From assembly GCA_029263455.1 (NCBI GenBank), contig JAJCXM010000008.1, forward strand, positions 310,001 to 374,000: a stretch of 64,000 bases of DNA. The letters run 5' to 3'. This DNA comes from Holophagae bacterium (GTDB lineage: Bacteria > Acidobacteriota > Holophagae > Acanthopleuribacterales > Acanthopleuribacteraceae). The translations under genes were made by a program, and so were the position numbers. The stretch's first letter is position 1, and each line of letters opens with the position of its first letter. Positions 53,819 to 63,337 of this stretch are shown one piece after another. The notes beneath the pieces are model-generated. The model saw nothing but the letters and a program-made list of their open reading frames with translations, was not told the origin of the DNA and made no database searches.

Positions 53819-55459
53819 ATGGATCACCGGAAGCTATGGTTTTGGTTATTGGTCACCTCAACTGGCTGGAGTTTAGGACAAGCTAATTATCAATCAATTT
53901 TAGAGGCGGCTTATCCGGCGGTTGGTCCTGGTGCCGTGGCAATAGTTGCCCGCGGTGATCAAGTCTTGTTTCAAGGTGCAAGAGGGATGGCCAATGTTGA
54001 GTTAGGTGTGCCATTGGAAGTGGACAGTGTCTTTCGCTTGGGTTCCATCACCAAGCAATTCACGGCTGCCGCCATCATGAAACTTGTCGACCAAGGCAAA
54101 TTAGCTCTATCTGATCCGCTGACAAAGTTCCTTCCAGACTACCCTGGTGGCGATAGCGTTCATGTCGAACATTTATTGACACATACATCCGGAATCGTCA
54201 GTTACACCGGTATTCCTGGGTATATGGCTACTGAGATAACTAAGGACCTAAGTGTCGACCAATTGATTGCTGTGTTTAAAAATTTGACGGTTGAATTTCA
54301 ACCAGGCAGTCAATTTAGATACAACAATTCAGGGTATATCTTACTTGGCGCCATCATCGAAAAAGTCTCTGGCAAGACGTACGCCGAGTATGTTGAGGAT
54401 ACGTTTTTTAAGCCTTTGGAAATGAATCAATCATATTATGGCAGTCACTCGATGATCATTCCAAAGCGGGTCCAGGGCTACCAGGTAAATGATAACGAAA
54501 TCACGAATGCGCCCTACTTAAGCATGAGCCAGCCTTATGCCGCTGGTTCGCTGCTGTCGACCGTTGGCGACTTAAACAAATGGAATCGCGCCCTTTTCGT
54601 TAACGGCTTGTTGAAAAAACCTTCACTTATCCGTATGACGAGCCCTTACCGCTTAACGGATGGCAGTGAGACAAGTTACGGCTATGGTTTAGCTTTTGGT
54701 GACATAAAAGGCCACAAGGTCATTAGCCATGGAGGCGGCATACACGGATTTACAACACAAGCCACCTATCTGCCAAATGATGATGTGTTTGTTGCGCTCT
54801 TAAGTAATGGACCGGGCGGGGCTCGACCACAGGTTGTTGCTACTGAGTTGGCTGCTTTGGCGGTCGGTGATCCATTTGAAAAACGAGTTGCAGTCGACTT
54901 ATCTAGTGAAACCTTGAGCAAGTATGTTGGCGTTTACCAGATTAGTGAAAACGATCAGCGCAAGGTGATATTGGTCGAAAATCAATTGTTTACCCAGCGA
55001 GCAGGGGGCCCCAAATCTGCGATCTTACCCTTCTCCGACATTGGCTTCTTTTATCCCGACTCACATACCTACCTTGAATTTGCCTTCGACGATCAGGGCC
55101 AAGTCAGTGGCATGAACATGCACCACGGCGGCAGTGCTAAGGCCGAATATGCGGCACGCTCCGACGAGCAGGTTATGGAAGCGGTTGAAATCGAACTTGC
55201 CGTGGAAGTGCTGCAACGCCATGTGGGCGTCTATGAGTTAGCACCCGGGTTTCAATTGACAGTGAGCCTACAGGACAAGCAATTAATGACGCAGGCGACT
55301 GGGCAACCGGCCGTGCCGGCATTTGCGACCTCAGAGGACGAGTTCTTCTTGAAAGTGGTTGATGCTCAATTGAGCTTTCACCAGGGCGAAGACGGTCGCA
55401 GCGAAAAAGTTGTGTTACACCAGGGTGGGCAGGATATGAGTGCCAGCCGCGTGAAATAG
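53819..55459 (+). CDS. Secreted serine hydrolase, beta-lactamase class C-like
   Basis: A penicillin-binding-protein/esterase-type serine hydrolase with signal sequence (MDHRKLWFWLLVTSTGWSLGQ). The catalytic triplets are present: SITK (Ser-76, Lys-79), the tyrosine motif YNNSG (Tyr-168) and HGGGIHG (His-304). A C-terminal DUF3471-like part follows from about 360, with two related halves (KYVGVYQISENDQ and RHVGVYELAPGFQ). TTG 53807 is in frame, but ATG 53819, five bases after GGAGG, is the real start. It may act on D-peptides, esters or lactones; the true substrate cannot be read. It converges with the propeller kinase gene, 17 bases apart. Confidence 0.9.
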   Translation: MDHRKLWFWLLVTSTGWSLGQANYQSILEAAYPAVGPGAVAIVARGDQVLFQGARGMANVELGVPLEVDSVFRLGSITKQFTAAAIMKLVDQGKLALSDPLTKFLPDYPGGDSVHVEHLLTHTSGIVSYTGIPGYMATEITKDLSVDQLIAVFKNLTVEFQPGSQFRYNNSGYILLGAIIEKVSGKTYAEYVEDTFFKPLEMNQSYYGSHSMIIPKRVQGYQVNDNEITNAPYLSMSQPYAAGSLLSTVGDLNKWNRALFVNGLLKKPSLIRMTSPYRLTDGSETSYGYGLAFGDIKGHKVISHGGGIHGFTTQATYLPNDDVFVALLSNGPGGARPQVVATELAALAVGDPFEKRVAVDLSSETLSKYVGVYQISENDQRKVILVENQLFTQRAGGPKSAILPFSDIGFFYPDSHTYLEFAFDDQGQVSGMNMHHGGSAKAEYAARSDEQVMEAVEIELAVEVLQRHVGVYELAPGFQLTVSLQDKQLMTQATGQPAVPAFATSEDEFFLKVVDAQLSFHQGEDGRSEKVVLHQGGQDMSASRVK

Positions 55460-55476
55460 GGTACTCGACTCAGGAT

Positions 55477-58400
55477 TTAGCCATCGTTTTTGTTGGCAGG
55501 TTCTATTTGTTTGCTGGCATCGAAGGCTAAGGTGAAGGTAGCTCCCCTTTGGGGTCCATCACTTTGAGCTTCAATTTCGCCGTCCATTTCAGCGATGGCG
55601 TTGGCACACGAATGCAGTCCCAGCCCGCGACCTCGCGGCTTGGTGGTAAAGCCATATTGAAATATCTTCTGTCCTTGGTCTTTGGCAAACCCGGAACCAC
55701 TGTCTCGAATTTGTATTTTGATGAGATCCGATTGGTCTTCAAAAACACTTATGTGTATGGTTCGGTCTGCATTTGCAGATGTAATGATTGAATCGATAGC
55801 GTTGACTAAGATGTTGGCTATCACGTGAGCGAGCTTAAACCTTTGAATCCAAAGTTGGGGAACTGGTTGAAAGTCGGTTACCACGGTGATTTGGTTCTGC
55901 TCGAGTTTGGTGCGCTGTAGGGAAATCATGTCTTGGACAATAGTTTGAATATCAACTTGTTCCCTAAAAGCATAACTGCGGTTGGCATAGTCTTGTTGCA
56001 TTTGCACGGTTTCGCGCATCATGTCGATGGCCTTTATCATTTGGTCCAGGTCCTCATGTGATTGCGTCGTTTCCATCTGTAGTTTTTCACTTAACATTTT
56101 CAAATAGGGAATCAGTTTTTTTCCACGCTCATCATGTTCAATGAACTGGGTTAAGTCGCTTTGGTTGTCATCCAATAGCCTAAAAACTTTTTTGACAGCG
56201 TTGGTATGCGATTTTCCAAGACTCGATTTCATTGTCTCTGCTGTGATCCCAAGGCCATTCAAAACATTGCCAATATTGTGGACGACTTCAATGGCGACCT
56301 CCGCCATACCTGCTTCATGGGCACGGTGCACTAGTTGGTCTTGAGCGTCTTTCAGTGCGACATTGGCGTGTTCTAGATCATGATTGGATACAACTAAGGA
56401 CTCCGTTCGCTGGGTTATGACCTCTTCCAATGCTTGTTTTTGCCGACTCAAGACCCGCATCCGGCCATAAATGAACGAAGCACCTAAACCAAATAGCAAT
56501 ACTGCAAACCAGCCTGTTTGATAAAAATGGGGTCTGAGATAAAGGTCAACAGTCGCAGCTCCAGAGCTCCATACACCTTCGCTGTTGGCAGCCCGCACCT
56601 GGAATTGGTATGAGCCTGGAGCTAGGTCTGGATAGTTGACGTAACGTCTGCCTGACGGCGTACTCCAGCTATCATCGACTCCTTCCATGCGATATTGGTA
56701 GAGGTTCCTTGACGGGTTACTGAAATCTAGGGCGGCAAACTCGAAAGAAAAGAAGTTTTGTTTTGGCGAAAACTCGAGAGAAGGTGATTGCCCCATGCCA
56801 ACGTGGATGGGGAATACTTCGTCTAAAACTTTGATTTCGTTAATGGCAACAAGGGGTTCCTGGACGTGAGGTTCGAAGGACAGAGGGTGGAAATAACTAA
56901 TGCCATTCGTCCCACCGAAGAACAGTTGGTTGTCGTCTAGGGCAAATGCTGCACCCGAATTGAATTCGCTCCCCTGTAGGCCATCGTCCACATAAAAATT
57001 GAGAAATGTTTGTTTTTCGGGGTCAAACCTTGAGAGTCCGGCATTGGTGCTGACCCACAGCCGCCCGGTTGCTACCTCTTCTAAGATGCCGTAGATGACG
57101 TCGTTGGCTAGACCCTGTTTTTCACCAAACACCTTAAAACTTCTGCCATCGAACAGGTCCAGACCTGCTGACGTGCCAACCCAAACGCGTTCCCGTGAAT
57201 CGACGAAAATGGCTCGGACCGTATTGTTACTGAGACTGCCTTTCTTCTGGCGCTCGGTTTGGTAAAGTTTGTATTCAAACGTCTTTGAATCGATCATCGT
57301 AAAACCATCATGGCTCGCCACATAAATCGTCGACCCTAGTCCTGGCTCGATGGCACGAATGCGCGACCTACCGGTAGTCTCGATTCCTATGTCGATTCGC
57401 TGATAGCTCTTGTCTCCAGTATTCAGTAGGAGCAGGCCCCCAACTGTACCAAGCCATAGTCTTTGCTGGTCATCTAGGTAGCCTGCATCAATCCACAGGT
57501 AAGGTTCTGGCCATTCATCGGATAGGCGTTCGAATTGCCCGTTTCTTGTCATTTTGTTTAGGCCGTTGCCGAAAGTGCCTACCCACAAATGACCTAGCGC
57601 ATCGTCCTCGATGAAACGCACATAATCTGAACTAATGCTTTGTAGGTCATTAGGGTCGTGGTCAAAACATGTGAATGTGCGGTTCGTCATGTCATAACGC
57701 GTCAAGCCGCTGTTGCCCCCGATCCACATGATGCCTTGCTTATCCATATGGATACCTTTAACAAAGTTACTGCATAAGCCGCCCGGTTCTGTGTTCTGAT
57801 CGACTACTTGAAAGACAGGTGTATTGACGTCGAACTTGCTGACACCCCCACTCAGAGTGCCTATCCAAACGATCCCACCACGGTCTTGAAAGATTGAGCG
57901 TACATAACTGTGGGCTAGCCCGCCTGGTTTGCCAGGCTTAACCGCGCAATACCTAAACTCACCGTCTTGATAAACGCAAACACCATAGCGACGTGTGCCA
58001 ATCCAGACACGCCCGTTTTGGTCCCGTAATAGGCGCGTAACCATGACCCGATAGTCAATTTCATCGCGAAACCTGTCTGGCACCTTGAATTCCACCTTTT
58101 CAGTGTTCAAGTCGTAAACATAAATGCCATGACTGGTGCCAAACCACAGTGTTTCGTCTACTTGAATCCCACACCAAACCTGACGATCATCGTAGCGTTC
58201 GTCTATGACAGGAAAATCGATGTGTTTGGTACAGCCCTGCATGGGATCAACACGGCAGATGCCGCCGCCGCCGTCTCCCGCCCAAATCTGACCGTGTGAA
58301 TCCTCGATCACACTCAGTGTAATGTTGTTGTGAACTTCTTGAGCACGGTGCCTGAACCAAGTGAAACGAAGACTTTTACGGTCGAACTTGGCGAGTCCAC

Positions 58401-58884
58401 GTTCACATCCCAACCATATGTTGCCGCTTCGGTCTTGCAACATGGATTCTATACGTACGCCAGTTGGCTCCATAGGGTAATGGGTAAAGCTGCCTTTTTC
58501 CGGGTCAAGAACGCTTAATATCCCTTCTCGACTAGCAACCCACAGCATGTGGTCTTCGTCTTCAGCCAAGCCTTTCACCCAATTTCCTGCGAGACTCGAT
58601 GGATCGTCTATGTCGTTACGATAACCAACCAGTTGATAACCGTCGTAGCGCCACAAGCCGTCTTGAGATCCAAACCACAAATAGCCGATGTGATCTTGTA
58701 AAACGGTGCTCACATTTAGGAGACGTGAATTTACGACCGACGGGGGCGTCGCAAAACGCATGTGATCCAGTGGCACGGATGTATAGATATACAGCAGAAT
58801 AATAAACATAGTTAAGGAGTTGGTTTGGTCGTCGGAGTTTCTAACGAGTCCAAGTCTATCAAGATGAAGTGAAAACACCCACAA
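55477..58884 (-). CDS. Two-component propeller histidine kinase
   Basis: A 1135-residue hybrid-type sensor without receiver domains. About 14 Reg_prop repeats (IGYLWFGSQDGLWRYDG, RVWIGTRRYGVCVY and similar) build two seven-bladed propellers in the periplasm. A Y_Y_Y domain follows (SRNLYQYRMEGVDDSW, GSYQFQVRAANSEGVW), then a membrane segment (WFAVLLFGLGASFIYG), a coiled coil, and a kinase part with HNIGNVLNGLG as the histidine box and DSGSGF and GRGLGLHS for ATP. Such proteins usually sense polysaccharides in Bacteroidetes. Several starts are possible (TTG 58884; ATG 58809 fits a signal start MFIILLYIYTS better). No response regulator lies nearby. Confidence 0.9.
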   Translation of the reverse strand: MWVFSLHLDRLGLVRNSDDQTNSLTMFIILLYIYTSVPLDHMRFATPPSVVNSRLLNVSTVLQDHIGYLWFGSQDGLWRYDGYQLVGYRNDIDDPSSLAGNWVKGLAEDEDHMLWVASREGILSVLDPEKGSFTHYPMEPTGVRIESMLQDRSGNIWLGCERGLAKFDRKSLRFTWFRHRAQEVHNNITLSVIEDSHGQIWAGDGGGGICRVDPMQGCTKHIDFPVIDERYDDRQVWCGIQVDETLWFGTSHGIYVYDLNTEKVEFKVPDRFRDEIDYRVMVTRLLRDQNGRVWIGTRRYGVCVYQDGEFRYCAVKPGKPGGLAHSYVRSIFQDRGGIVWIGTLSGGVSKFDVNTPVFQVVDQNTEPGGLCSNFVKGIHMDKQGIMWIGGNSGLTRYDMTNRTFTCFDHDPNDLQSISSDYVRFIEDDALGHLWVGTFGNGLNKMTRNGQFERLSDEWPEPYLWIDAGYLDDQQRLWLGTVGGLLLLNTGDKSYQRIDIGIETTGRSRIRAIEPGLGSTIYVASHDGFTMIDSKTFEYKLYQTERQKKGSLSNNTVRAIFVDSRERVWVGTSAGLDLFDGRSFKVFGEKQGLANDVIYGILEEVATGRLWVSTNAGLSRFDPEKQTFLNFYVDDGLQGSEFNSGAAFALDDNQLFFGGTNGISYFHPLSFEPHVQEPLVAINEIKVLDEVFPIHVGMGQSPSLEFSPKQNFFSFEFAALDFSNPSRNLYQYRMEGVDDSWSTPSGRRYVNYPDLAPGSYQFQVRAANSEGVWSSGAATVDLYLRPHFYQTGWFAVLLFGLGASFIYGRMRVLSRQKQALEEVITQRTESLVVSNHDLEHANVALKDAQDQLVHRAHEAGMAEVAIEVVHNIGNVLNGLGITAETMKSSLGKSHTNAVKKVFRLLDDNQSDLTQFIEHDERGKKLIPYLKMLSEKLQMETTQSHEDLDQMIKAIDMMRETVQMQQDYANRSYAFREQVDIQTIVQDMISLQRTKLEQNQITVVTDFQPVPQLWIQRFKLAHVIANILVNAIDSIITSANADRTIHISVFEDQSDLIKIQIRDSGSGFAKDQGQKIFQYGFTTKPRGRGLGLHSCANAIAEMDGEIEAQSDGPQRGATFTLAFDASKQIEPANKNDG

Positions 58885-59234
58885 CCATTCATTCAGTCGT
58901 GCTCATACCAAGGACGGTTTTATCCGTAAGATGAGGATAATGACCGCAACGAGACGTCAATTCATCGCACAAATTGCGTAAGGTTTAAGCGCCATCAATG
59001 GCATCTTTTCGCTGTCGCAATCGACAGCTTCGGCAACTGAGGTACTCGCTTGTCAATTGGCCAAGAGCGCAGGATGACGGGCGATGTCGGCAACTATTGC
59101 TGCAATTCGGTCCTGTTTTTTAGCTAACAACATTTTTGCTTCCGATTTTTAGCTGGTGTCGCCGTGGCACATTTTTTTGTGAGTGTTTGGGTGCCGTTGC
59201 GTTATGACTATAGGCTCGTCGATGGGGGACAAGA
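58885..59234. other. 350-base gap with remnant of a Tat-exported gene
   Basis: Between the divergent propeller kinase and beta-propeller genes. It contains the decayed reading frame at 58940-59077, a perfect 7-bp hairpin GCTGTCG/CGACAGC (59011-59028), and a direct repeat TTTTTAGCT (59117-59125 and 59146-59154). No intact gene was found in it. Promoters for both flanking genes should lie here, but I could not assign them. Confidence 0.5.
58940..59077 (+). pseudogene. Remnant of a Tat-signal gene with in-frame stop
   Basis: ATG at 58940 opens MTATRRQFIAQIA, then a TAA at 58979, and the same frame continues GLSAINGIFSLSQSTASATE to a TGA at 59075. Read through the TAA, this is a twin-arginine signal (RRQFI plus a hydrophobic stretch ending AxA-like), typical of Tat-exported proteins. 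The downstream mature part is gone. I take it as the 5' remnant of a broken gene; a functional readthrough is unlikely. Assignment rests on this short pattern alone. Confidence 0.45.
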
Positions 59235-60263
59235 TTGTATTTTCTAATCGTGTTATTGCTGCATGATTTTCGTTTGATTGATGATGTGAGATTGCAAGTT
59301 CCGGGAACTTCTGGTGCCCAAATTGTCAATCCCAATTCATTTGATCTGGATGAGTCATTTGTTTACTTGCTTGACCTCAGCGAGCGCGTTGTTCTTGTAT
59401 GGCGTCACGATGGTCAGTATCACGGCATCATTGGTACTCCTGGAAATGGGCCGGGCGAATTGAATTTGCAAGGGCATAGCGGTCCCCTGGGATTTGTGAT
59501 GGCTAACAACCAACATGTTTATGTATACGACGGTGGCAAGAACGCGATTTTGCAGTACGATCAGAGCGGCAATTTTAAAGGAGACTTTCCGTTTAACTTT
59601 TCAGGCGGGGTGGTCGACCGAATGTGTATAACCAATGAGGGCGCTTTCTTGACCTTGTATAAGAAGTTCATGTCGTCTCAGCCTAGTTATGAGTTAGCGC
59701 TCTGGGAACCTGAAGCTAGCGATTTGAAGATCCTTGCCAGTGAACCGGATCGAACCTTCAAGCGAGTGGGAAGCGGTGGTGCTCGATTCGACTACTTCCC
59801 TTATGTGCCGAAACTAACCATGAGTTATGACTGGACAACAGGTGACCTTGCCTTCGGGTCCGGGGAACAACCGATTGTTGAACTGCTCACCAATAAACTG
59901 AGCCAATCAAGCTCTTTTCGGTTTGCGCTGATTCAACGTGATGTCACGTCGGCTGATAAACACGAATTTGGCGATCAAAAGTGGGTGCAAGACATGCCAT
60001 TTAATTTCATTTATCCAAAACAAATGCCCTACTACAATCGACTATTGGTGCTGAAAGACTATTTGCTGGCTTTTCAGCAGTCACCGGTTGCGGCCAGAAT
60101 ATCAGGCCACGTCATACGTCGCTCAGACGGTGCAGGGGCCCACTGGAAGACCCAATTCGGAGAAGGCGGTGGCTTGTACCAGGCGAAAGACAAGTTGTTA
60201 TTGATTGAACTCGACGACGAGGGCTCATTCTTGCTGCGATTAGTGCGACCAAGTTTTCAATGA
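59235..60263 (+). CDS. 6-bladed beta-propeller (NHL-like) protein
   Basis: A 342-residue protein with a hydrophobic N-terminus (YFLIVLLLHDF). The body has NHL/6-bladed propeller traits: FDLDESFVYLLDLSERVVLVW, IIGTPGNGPGELNLQG (a phrase diagnostic of the family) and NNQHVYVYDGGKNAILQYD. This family occurs in many exported proteins, often lipoproteins; no lipobox is present here. TTG 59235, after GGGGGAC, is the start. It shares seven bases with the convergent membrane protein gene. No function is known. Confidence 0.82.
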   Translation: MYFLIVLLLHDFRLIDDVRLQVPGTSGAQIVNPNSFDLDESFVYLLDLSERVVLVWRHDGQYHGIIGTPGNGPGELNLQGHSGPLGFVMANNQHVYVYDGGKNAILQYDQSGNFKGDFPFNFSGGVVDRMCITNEGAFLTLYKKFMSSQPSYELALWEPEASDLKILASEPDRTFKRVGSGGARFDYFPYVPKLTMSYDWTTGDLAFGSGEQPIVELLTNKLSQSSSFRFALIQRDVTSADKHEFGDQKWVQDMPFNFIYPKQMPYYNRLLVLKDYLLAFQQSPVAARISGHVIRRSDGAGAHWKTQFGEGGGLYQAKDKLLLIELDDEGSFLLRLVRPSFQ

Positions 60264-61714
60264 GGGTCGCTGTCCGATGATGTGTCTTGTGTTTTTTGCA
60301 CAAGCGGCGAAAGGTATGTCAGATAAACGACTAGCGGCATGGTGACCAAGATAAGTCGCGGGATGGTGAAGTCCATTAAACGTTTGCAAACATCATCGTC
60401 TAATTGCCCCCACCATGCTGACAACATGAACGTTAAGCTGTAGAAACAAAAAAAGCCAACAAGGGTAATGAGCAAGAACCACTGGGTCCAACCCAATCGG
60501 CGTCGAATGCCCAGCGCAATCAGGCCTGCATAGAACAGGATCCAGCTGATGTGATAGCGGGTATAGTCAAGCCCTTCTAACAAGAGTCTCGGTAACACAA
60601 AAATCAAACGCGGTATTTTTGCTAGGACATAGGAAAGAGTCAATTGATGCGGAAAATTGGCGTGTTCAAACTCAATATTTAGCTGTTTGAATGCGAGCCA
60701 TGGCGCCAAAGCGATGCTGCCAACCAAGGAGACAACTAGTAGCCTCTTAATGTAGTTCCGCATCCTAGACCGGTCCGCCAGCAAGCAGGCTGATACAAAG
60801 GCGATCAACATGATAAATGCATAATGCAAACCCTCTGCTTTAGTGAAGCCACAAGATGCCAAACACAAACCAAGCACTATCGCTTGCCCTACTCGCTGAT
60901 TCCTTTTCAGCGCAATAAATAAGATACAGGTCAAGAGGACAAAAAATGCCAAGGGTACATCTGCCATCATCGAATTTGCGCTGCCTTCGTCGAATGTATA
61001 GCGTGGAATGGTTGCAAGCATGGCAGTGAAAAGCCAGGCATGAAAGTCAGGTCCGGAATGGCGTAAGAGATCGAAAAAGGCCATCAACATGAAAATGAAA
61101 AAGATCGCGCCCAGGGGTCTAACAGCGCTTTCATTGAAATCACCATCAAGGACCGTGATGTGTGCCATTTGCAGCGGAATCATTAACGGATAATAAGGGT
61201 GGCTGTGGGAAAAGTGAGGGTCGATGAAATAGTCCGACTTCAGGCTTCGCTCGTGGCTCAAGACCTTGGCCTTTAATCCCCAACGAGCTAATCCGTCATC
61301 ACTGTTTTCAGGCATATAAGTGACCGCTACTATTAAGGCGACCACTTGTACCAAAATAATCAATTGACAAAAGAGCGTCATGGATTTGATTAGCTTCGTA
61401 TCTTTGTCCAGTCCCAGAGTTGCTGGCGGTCGCAATAAACGCCAAGTGGAACGACGAGGACAAAGGGCTCGAATAATCAGCCAGGACAATATCGTCGGTA
61501 GTGCAGCTAGCAGCGAAGTGGTGATAGTAAGTTCAAAACCGAGAATCAAATAGATGAACAGGATAAGTGAGTGGCATCCGACTCCTAGCCCAAATACAAG
61601 ATAAGGACGCTTGACCATGTCTTTGAATTCGTAATTGGTGCTCAAGAGCAGTGTGCATCCAACCAGGAACCAAACGCATGTCGCCCACAAGAGCGAAAGG
61701 TAACCGTCGATCAA
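60257..61714 (-). CDS. Multipass membrane protein, GT-C glycosyltransferase-like
   Basis: A 485-residue protein with about twelve hydrophobic segments. A periplasmic-type loop after the third segment has acidic residues and the phrase DDGLARWGLKAKVL, and a little later HFSHSHPYYPLMIPLQ, a layout of the dolichol-phosphate-mannose/ArnT-like GT-C superfamily, in which a membrane sugar lipid donates to an outside acceptor. No exact family can be named. The 3' gene end overlaps the propeller gene by seven bases. The small gene upstream overlaps by ATGA, so the two proteins may act together. Confidence 0.7.
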   Translation of the reverse strand: MIDGYLSLLWATCVWFLVGCTLLLSTNYEFKDMVKRPYLVFGLGVGCHSLILFIYLILGFELTITTSLLAALPTILSWLIIRALCPRRSTWRLLRPPATLGLDKDTKLIKSMTLFCQLIILVQVVALIVAVTYMPENSDDGLARWGLKAKVLSHERSLKSDYFIDPHFSHSHPYYPLMIPLQMAHITVLDGDFNESAVRPLGAIFFIFMLMAFFDLLRHSGPDFHAWLFTAMLATIPRYTFDEGSANSMMADVPLAFFVLLTCILFIALKRNQRVGQAIVLGLCLASCGFTKAEGLHYAFIMLIAFVSACLLADRSRMRNYIKRLLVVSLVGSIALAPWLAFKQLNIEFEHANFPHQLTLSYVLAKIPRLIFVLPRLLLEGLDYTRYHISWILFYAGLIALGIRRRLGWTQWFLLITLVGFFCFYSLTFMLSAWWGQLDDDVCKRLMDFTIPRLILVTMPLVVYLTYLSPLVQKTQDTSSDSDPH

Positions 61715-62112
61715 CGTTCGATCCTCGTTAATGTAGGTTTACCCGATGAGTTGTAACGGATTATTAAATCGAATTCTTGATATGGGTTGGTATTCAGCGG
61801 CTCGTCGCCGCTGGGTTGGAAGCTTAATCTCCTTGGATAGGCGAAGTAGTCCAGCCTAAATGTCTTTTCGAATGGGCAATCAAGCAACAAAATGCGCGCG
61901 TCTTCATGTGATTCGCAAATCAATGCGACCGTAGAACTCAGCTCTCCGAAAAGCAAGTGCCGCTTCTGTGCTTCACTCTTATCTGTGAAAAGCTTGGTAA
62001 CGGTCAAAGAGCGTTTCGTTGTTTGTGATAGTTGCAAAAGAGCGAAGACCATCCAAACGCCAACAGTCAAGTATGTTAAAGGCTTAGTGAAAAAAGCTTT
62101 GAATTTCTCCAT
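61711..62112 (-). CDS. Small protein with N-terminal membrane anchor
   Basis: Not recognised. A 133-residue protein with one N-terminal membrane segment (LTYLTVGVWMVFALLQL) and a short extracytoplasmic part with strands (LLFGELSSTVALICESHEDARILLLDCP, FDLIIRYNSSGKPTLTRIE). It overlaps the GT-C-like gene by four bases, so both are probably made as a pair. Glycosyltransferase partner proteins of this size exist, but the role is inference. Confidence 0.6.
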   Translation of the reverse strand: MEKFKAFFTKPLTYLTVGVWMVFALLQLSQTTKRSLTVTKLFTDKSEAQKRHLLFGELSSTVALICESHEDARILLLDCPFEKTFRLDYFAYPRRLSFQPSGDEPLNTNPYQEFDLIIRYNSSGKPTLTRIER

Positions 62113-62276
62113 GCTTTTGTGGGTGTCCCTTGGGTCTGTTAATGACGCAGTCTAACACTGGCAGGCTGTATTTTATGAATGTTGAGGTCAGGTAACCGGG
62201 CGCGCATCGGGCATAGTTCCAGCCGCTTGTTTTTGATTCGTTCTGCTAATTAAGCGCCTGGCGATGCGGACTGGTG

Positions 62277-62798
62277 TCAATGTGAATTGATTGGATGCAA
62301 ATCTATTTGCCCGCCATGATTAAGGTGAGGGCATGATTGGGCAACGTCGATAGCGGCCTTTTCGTTCTTCGCCTCAATAAGGAAAAATCCCGTTACCCGG
62401 TTTTTGCTTTCGAGATTGGAAACGGAAGACCATACCGACATGTCCAACTCTTCGCCCATGAGCACATTTTCACGTCGGTCTTTCGCCCAACTGGCATATT
62501 CCTGAACGACTTCGGCCTGAGTTTGGCCGTGGTAGGTGAATGACTCGTCTTCCATGAGCAACATCAAATATTTCTCTGCAGAATTAGTTGATTGCGGTGC
62601 CAACGATACGACCCAGCCAAGTGCAAATCCTCCGATGAAGATGGCTGCCCAGGAGACCAAACGCAGTCGTGCGGGCGACTTTCGCAGCAAGTGGGCCCGA
62701 TTTAGTGCCTTCAAGGTCGATGCCTCCAGATGGTCTGGTGGTTTGAGCTCTGTGGGTAAATCGCGAAGCAGATATGATCTCTTCTTTTCGTCGTTCAT
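62277..62798 (-). CDS. Membrane protein with anti-sigma-like N-terminus and YCII domain
   Basis: Starting from ATG 62798 (ribosome binding site AGGAG, about nine bases away), this 173-residue protein begins LLRDLPTELKPPDHLEASTLKALN, a pattern of cytoplasmic ends of anti-sigma factors. A single membrane segment at residues about 47-66 (SWAAIFIGGFALGWVVSL) follows a basic region, so the N-terminus is inside. The C-terminal 100 residues (EKYLMLLMEDESFTYHG, EYASWAKDRRENVLMGEEL) match the YCII/DGPF fold. YCII proteins are often encoded near ECF sigma genes, but fused to a membrane anchor is unusual. The start overlaps the sigma gene stop by ATGA. Confidence 0.72.
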   Translation of the reverse strand: MNDEKKRSYLLRDLPTELKPPDHLEASTLKALNRAHLLRKSPARLRLVSWAAIFIGGFALGWVVSLAPQSTNSAEKYLMLLMEDESFTYHGQTQAEVVQEYASWAKDRRENVLMGEELDMSVWSSVSNLESKNRVTGFFLIEAKNEKAAIDVAQSCPHLNHGGQIDLHPINSH

Positions 62799-63337
62799 GA
62801 GGAACTCTCCTGGGAGCAAGCAGATCGATTCGTTGGTTCGAGCCATTGGCGTGCGCGCGCTAGACGGCTCTTTGATGTCCCGATGCTTATGTCTAACAAC
62901 GCAGAGATTTGTTTGTGATCCATGCCCTCAAGCTCAAAAAGCAACAAGACTGCGCGGTAGTGGACGGGAACCTCAGCCAACTTACGTTCGAGGTCGATGA
63001 AAGACTGTGAGGGCTTGGCTTTGGGTTGTTTTGAGGAAGGGATCGATTCTAAAGTCGAGGTAGACGGGTTCTTTCGCATCAATTCGCGATACACATTAAT
63101 CAAGATGCCCATAATCCAAGTCTCGAACTTACTCTGCTGTTGATAGCTCTCGATGCCGCGAACAGCACGTAGCCAAGTCTCCTGGACCATATCTTCCGCA
63201 TCATGCTGGCTGTTTGCCAGCAAACGAACGGACATGGCATAGAGGCGGGGCGTACATTGACGATATAGAGCCTGGAAGCTAGTGTCGTCACGCGCCCGCC
63301 TAAAATTTTCGAGAAGTGTTTGGTTTTCCAAGTTCAA
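62795..63337 (-). CDS. ECF-type RNA polymerase sigma factor
   Basis: Sigma-70 family extracytoplasmic-function factor of 180 residues. Region 2 includes YRQCTPRLYAMSVRLLANSQHDAEDMVQETWLRAVR; region 4 is a helix-turn-helix (VLLLFELEGMDHKQISALLDISIGTSKSRLARAR). It has no C-terminal extension of the SnoaL or TPR type. It is flanked by ATGA overlaps on both sides, so the sigma factor, the membrane YCII protein and the upstream DUF1579-like protein are translationally coupled. The regulated genes are unknown; sigma ECF genes are often autoregulated. Confidence 0.93.
   Translation of the reverse strand: MNLENQTLLENFRRARDDTSFQALYRQCTPRLYAMSVRLLANSQHDAEDMVQETWLRAVRGIESYQQQSKFETWIMGILINVYRELMRKNPSTSTLESIPSSKQPKAKPSQSFIDLERKLAEVPVHYRAVLLLFELEGMDHKQISALLDISIGTSKSRLARARQWLEPTNRSACSQESSS

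Noticed and set aside
55477-58884. Hybrid kinase with fused response regulator, as in polysaccharide utilisation loci
   Set aside because: The protein ends after the ATPase domain; no receiver or AraC-type region is present, and no glycan enzymes are nearby.
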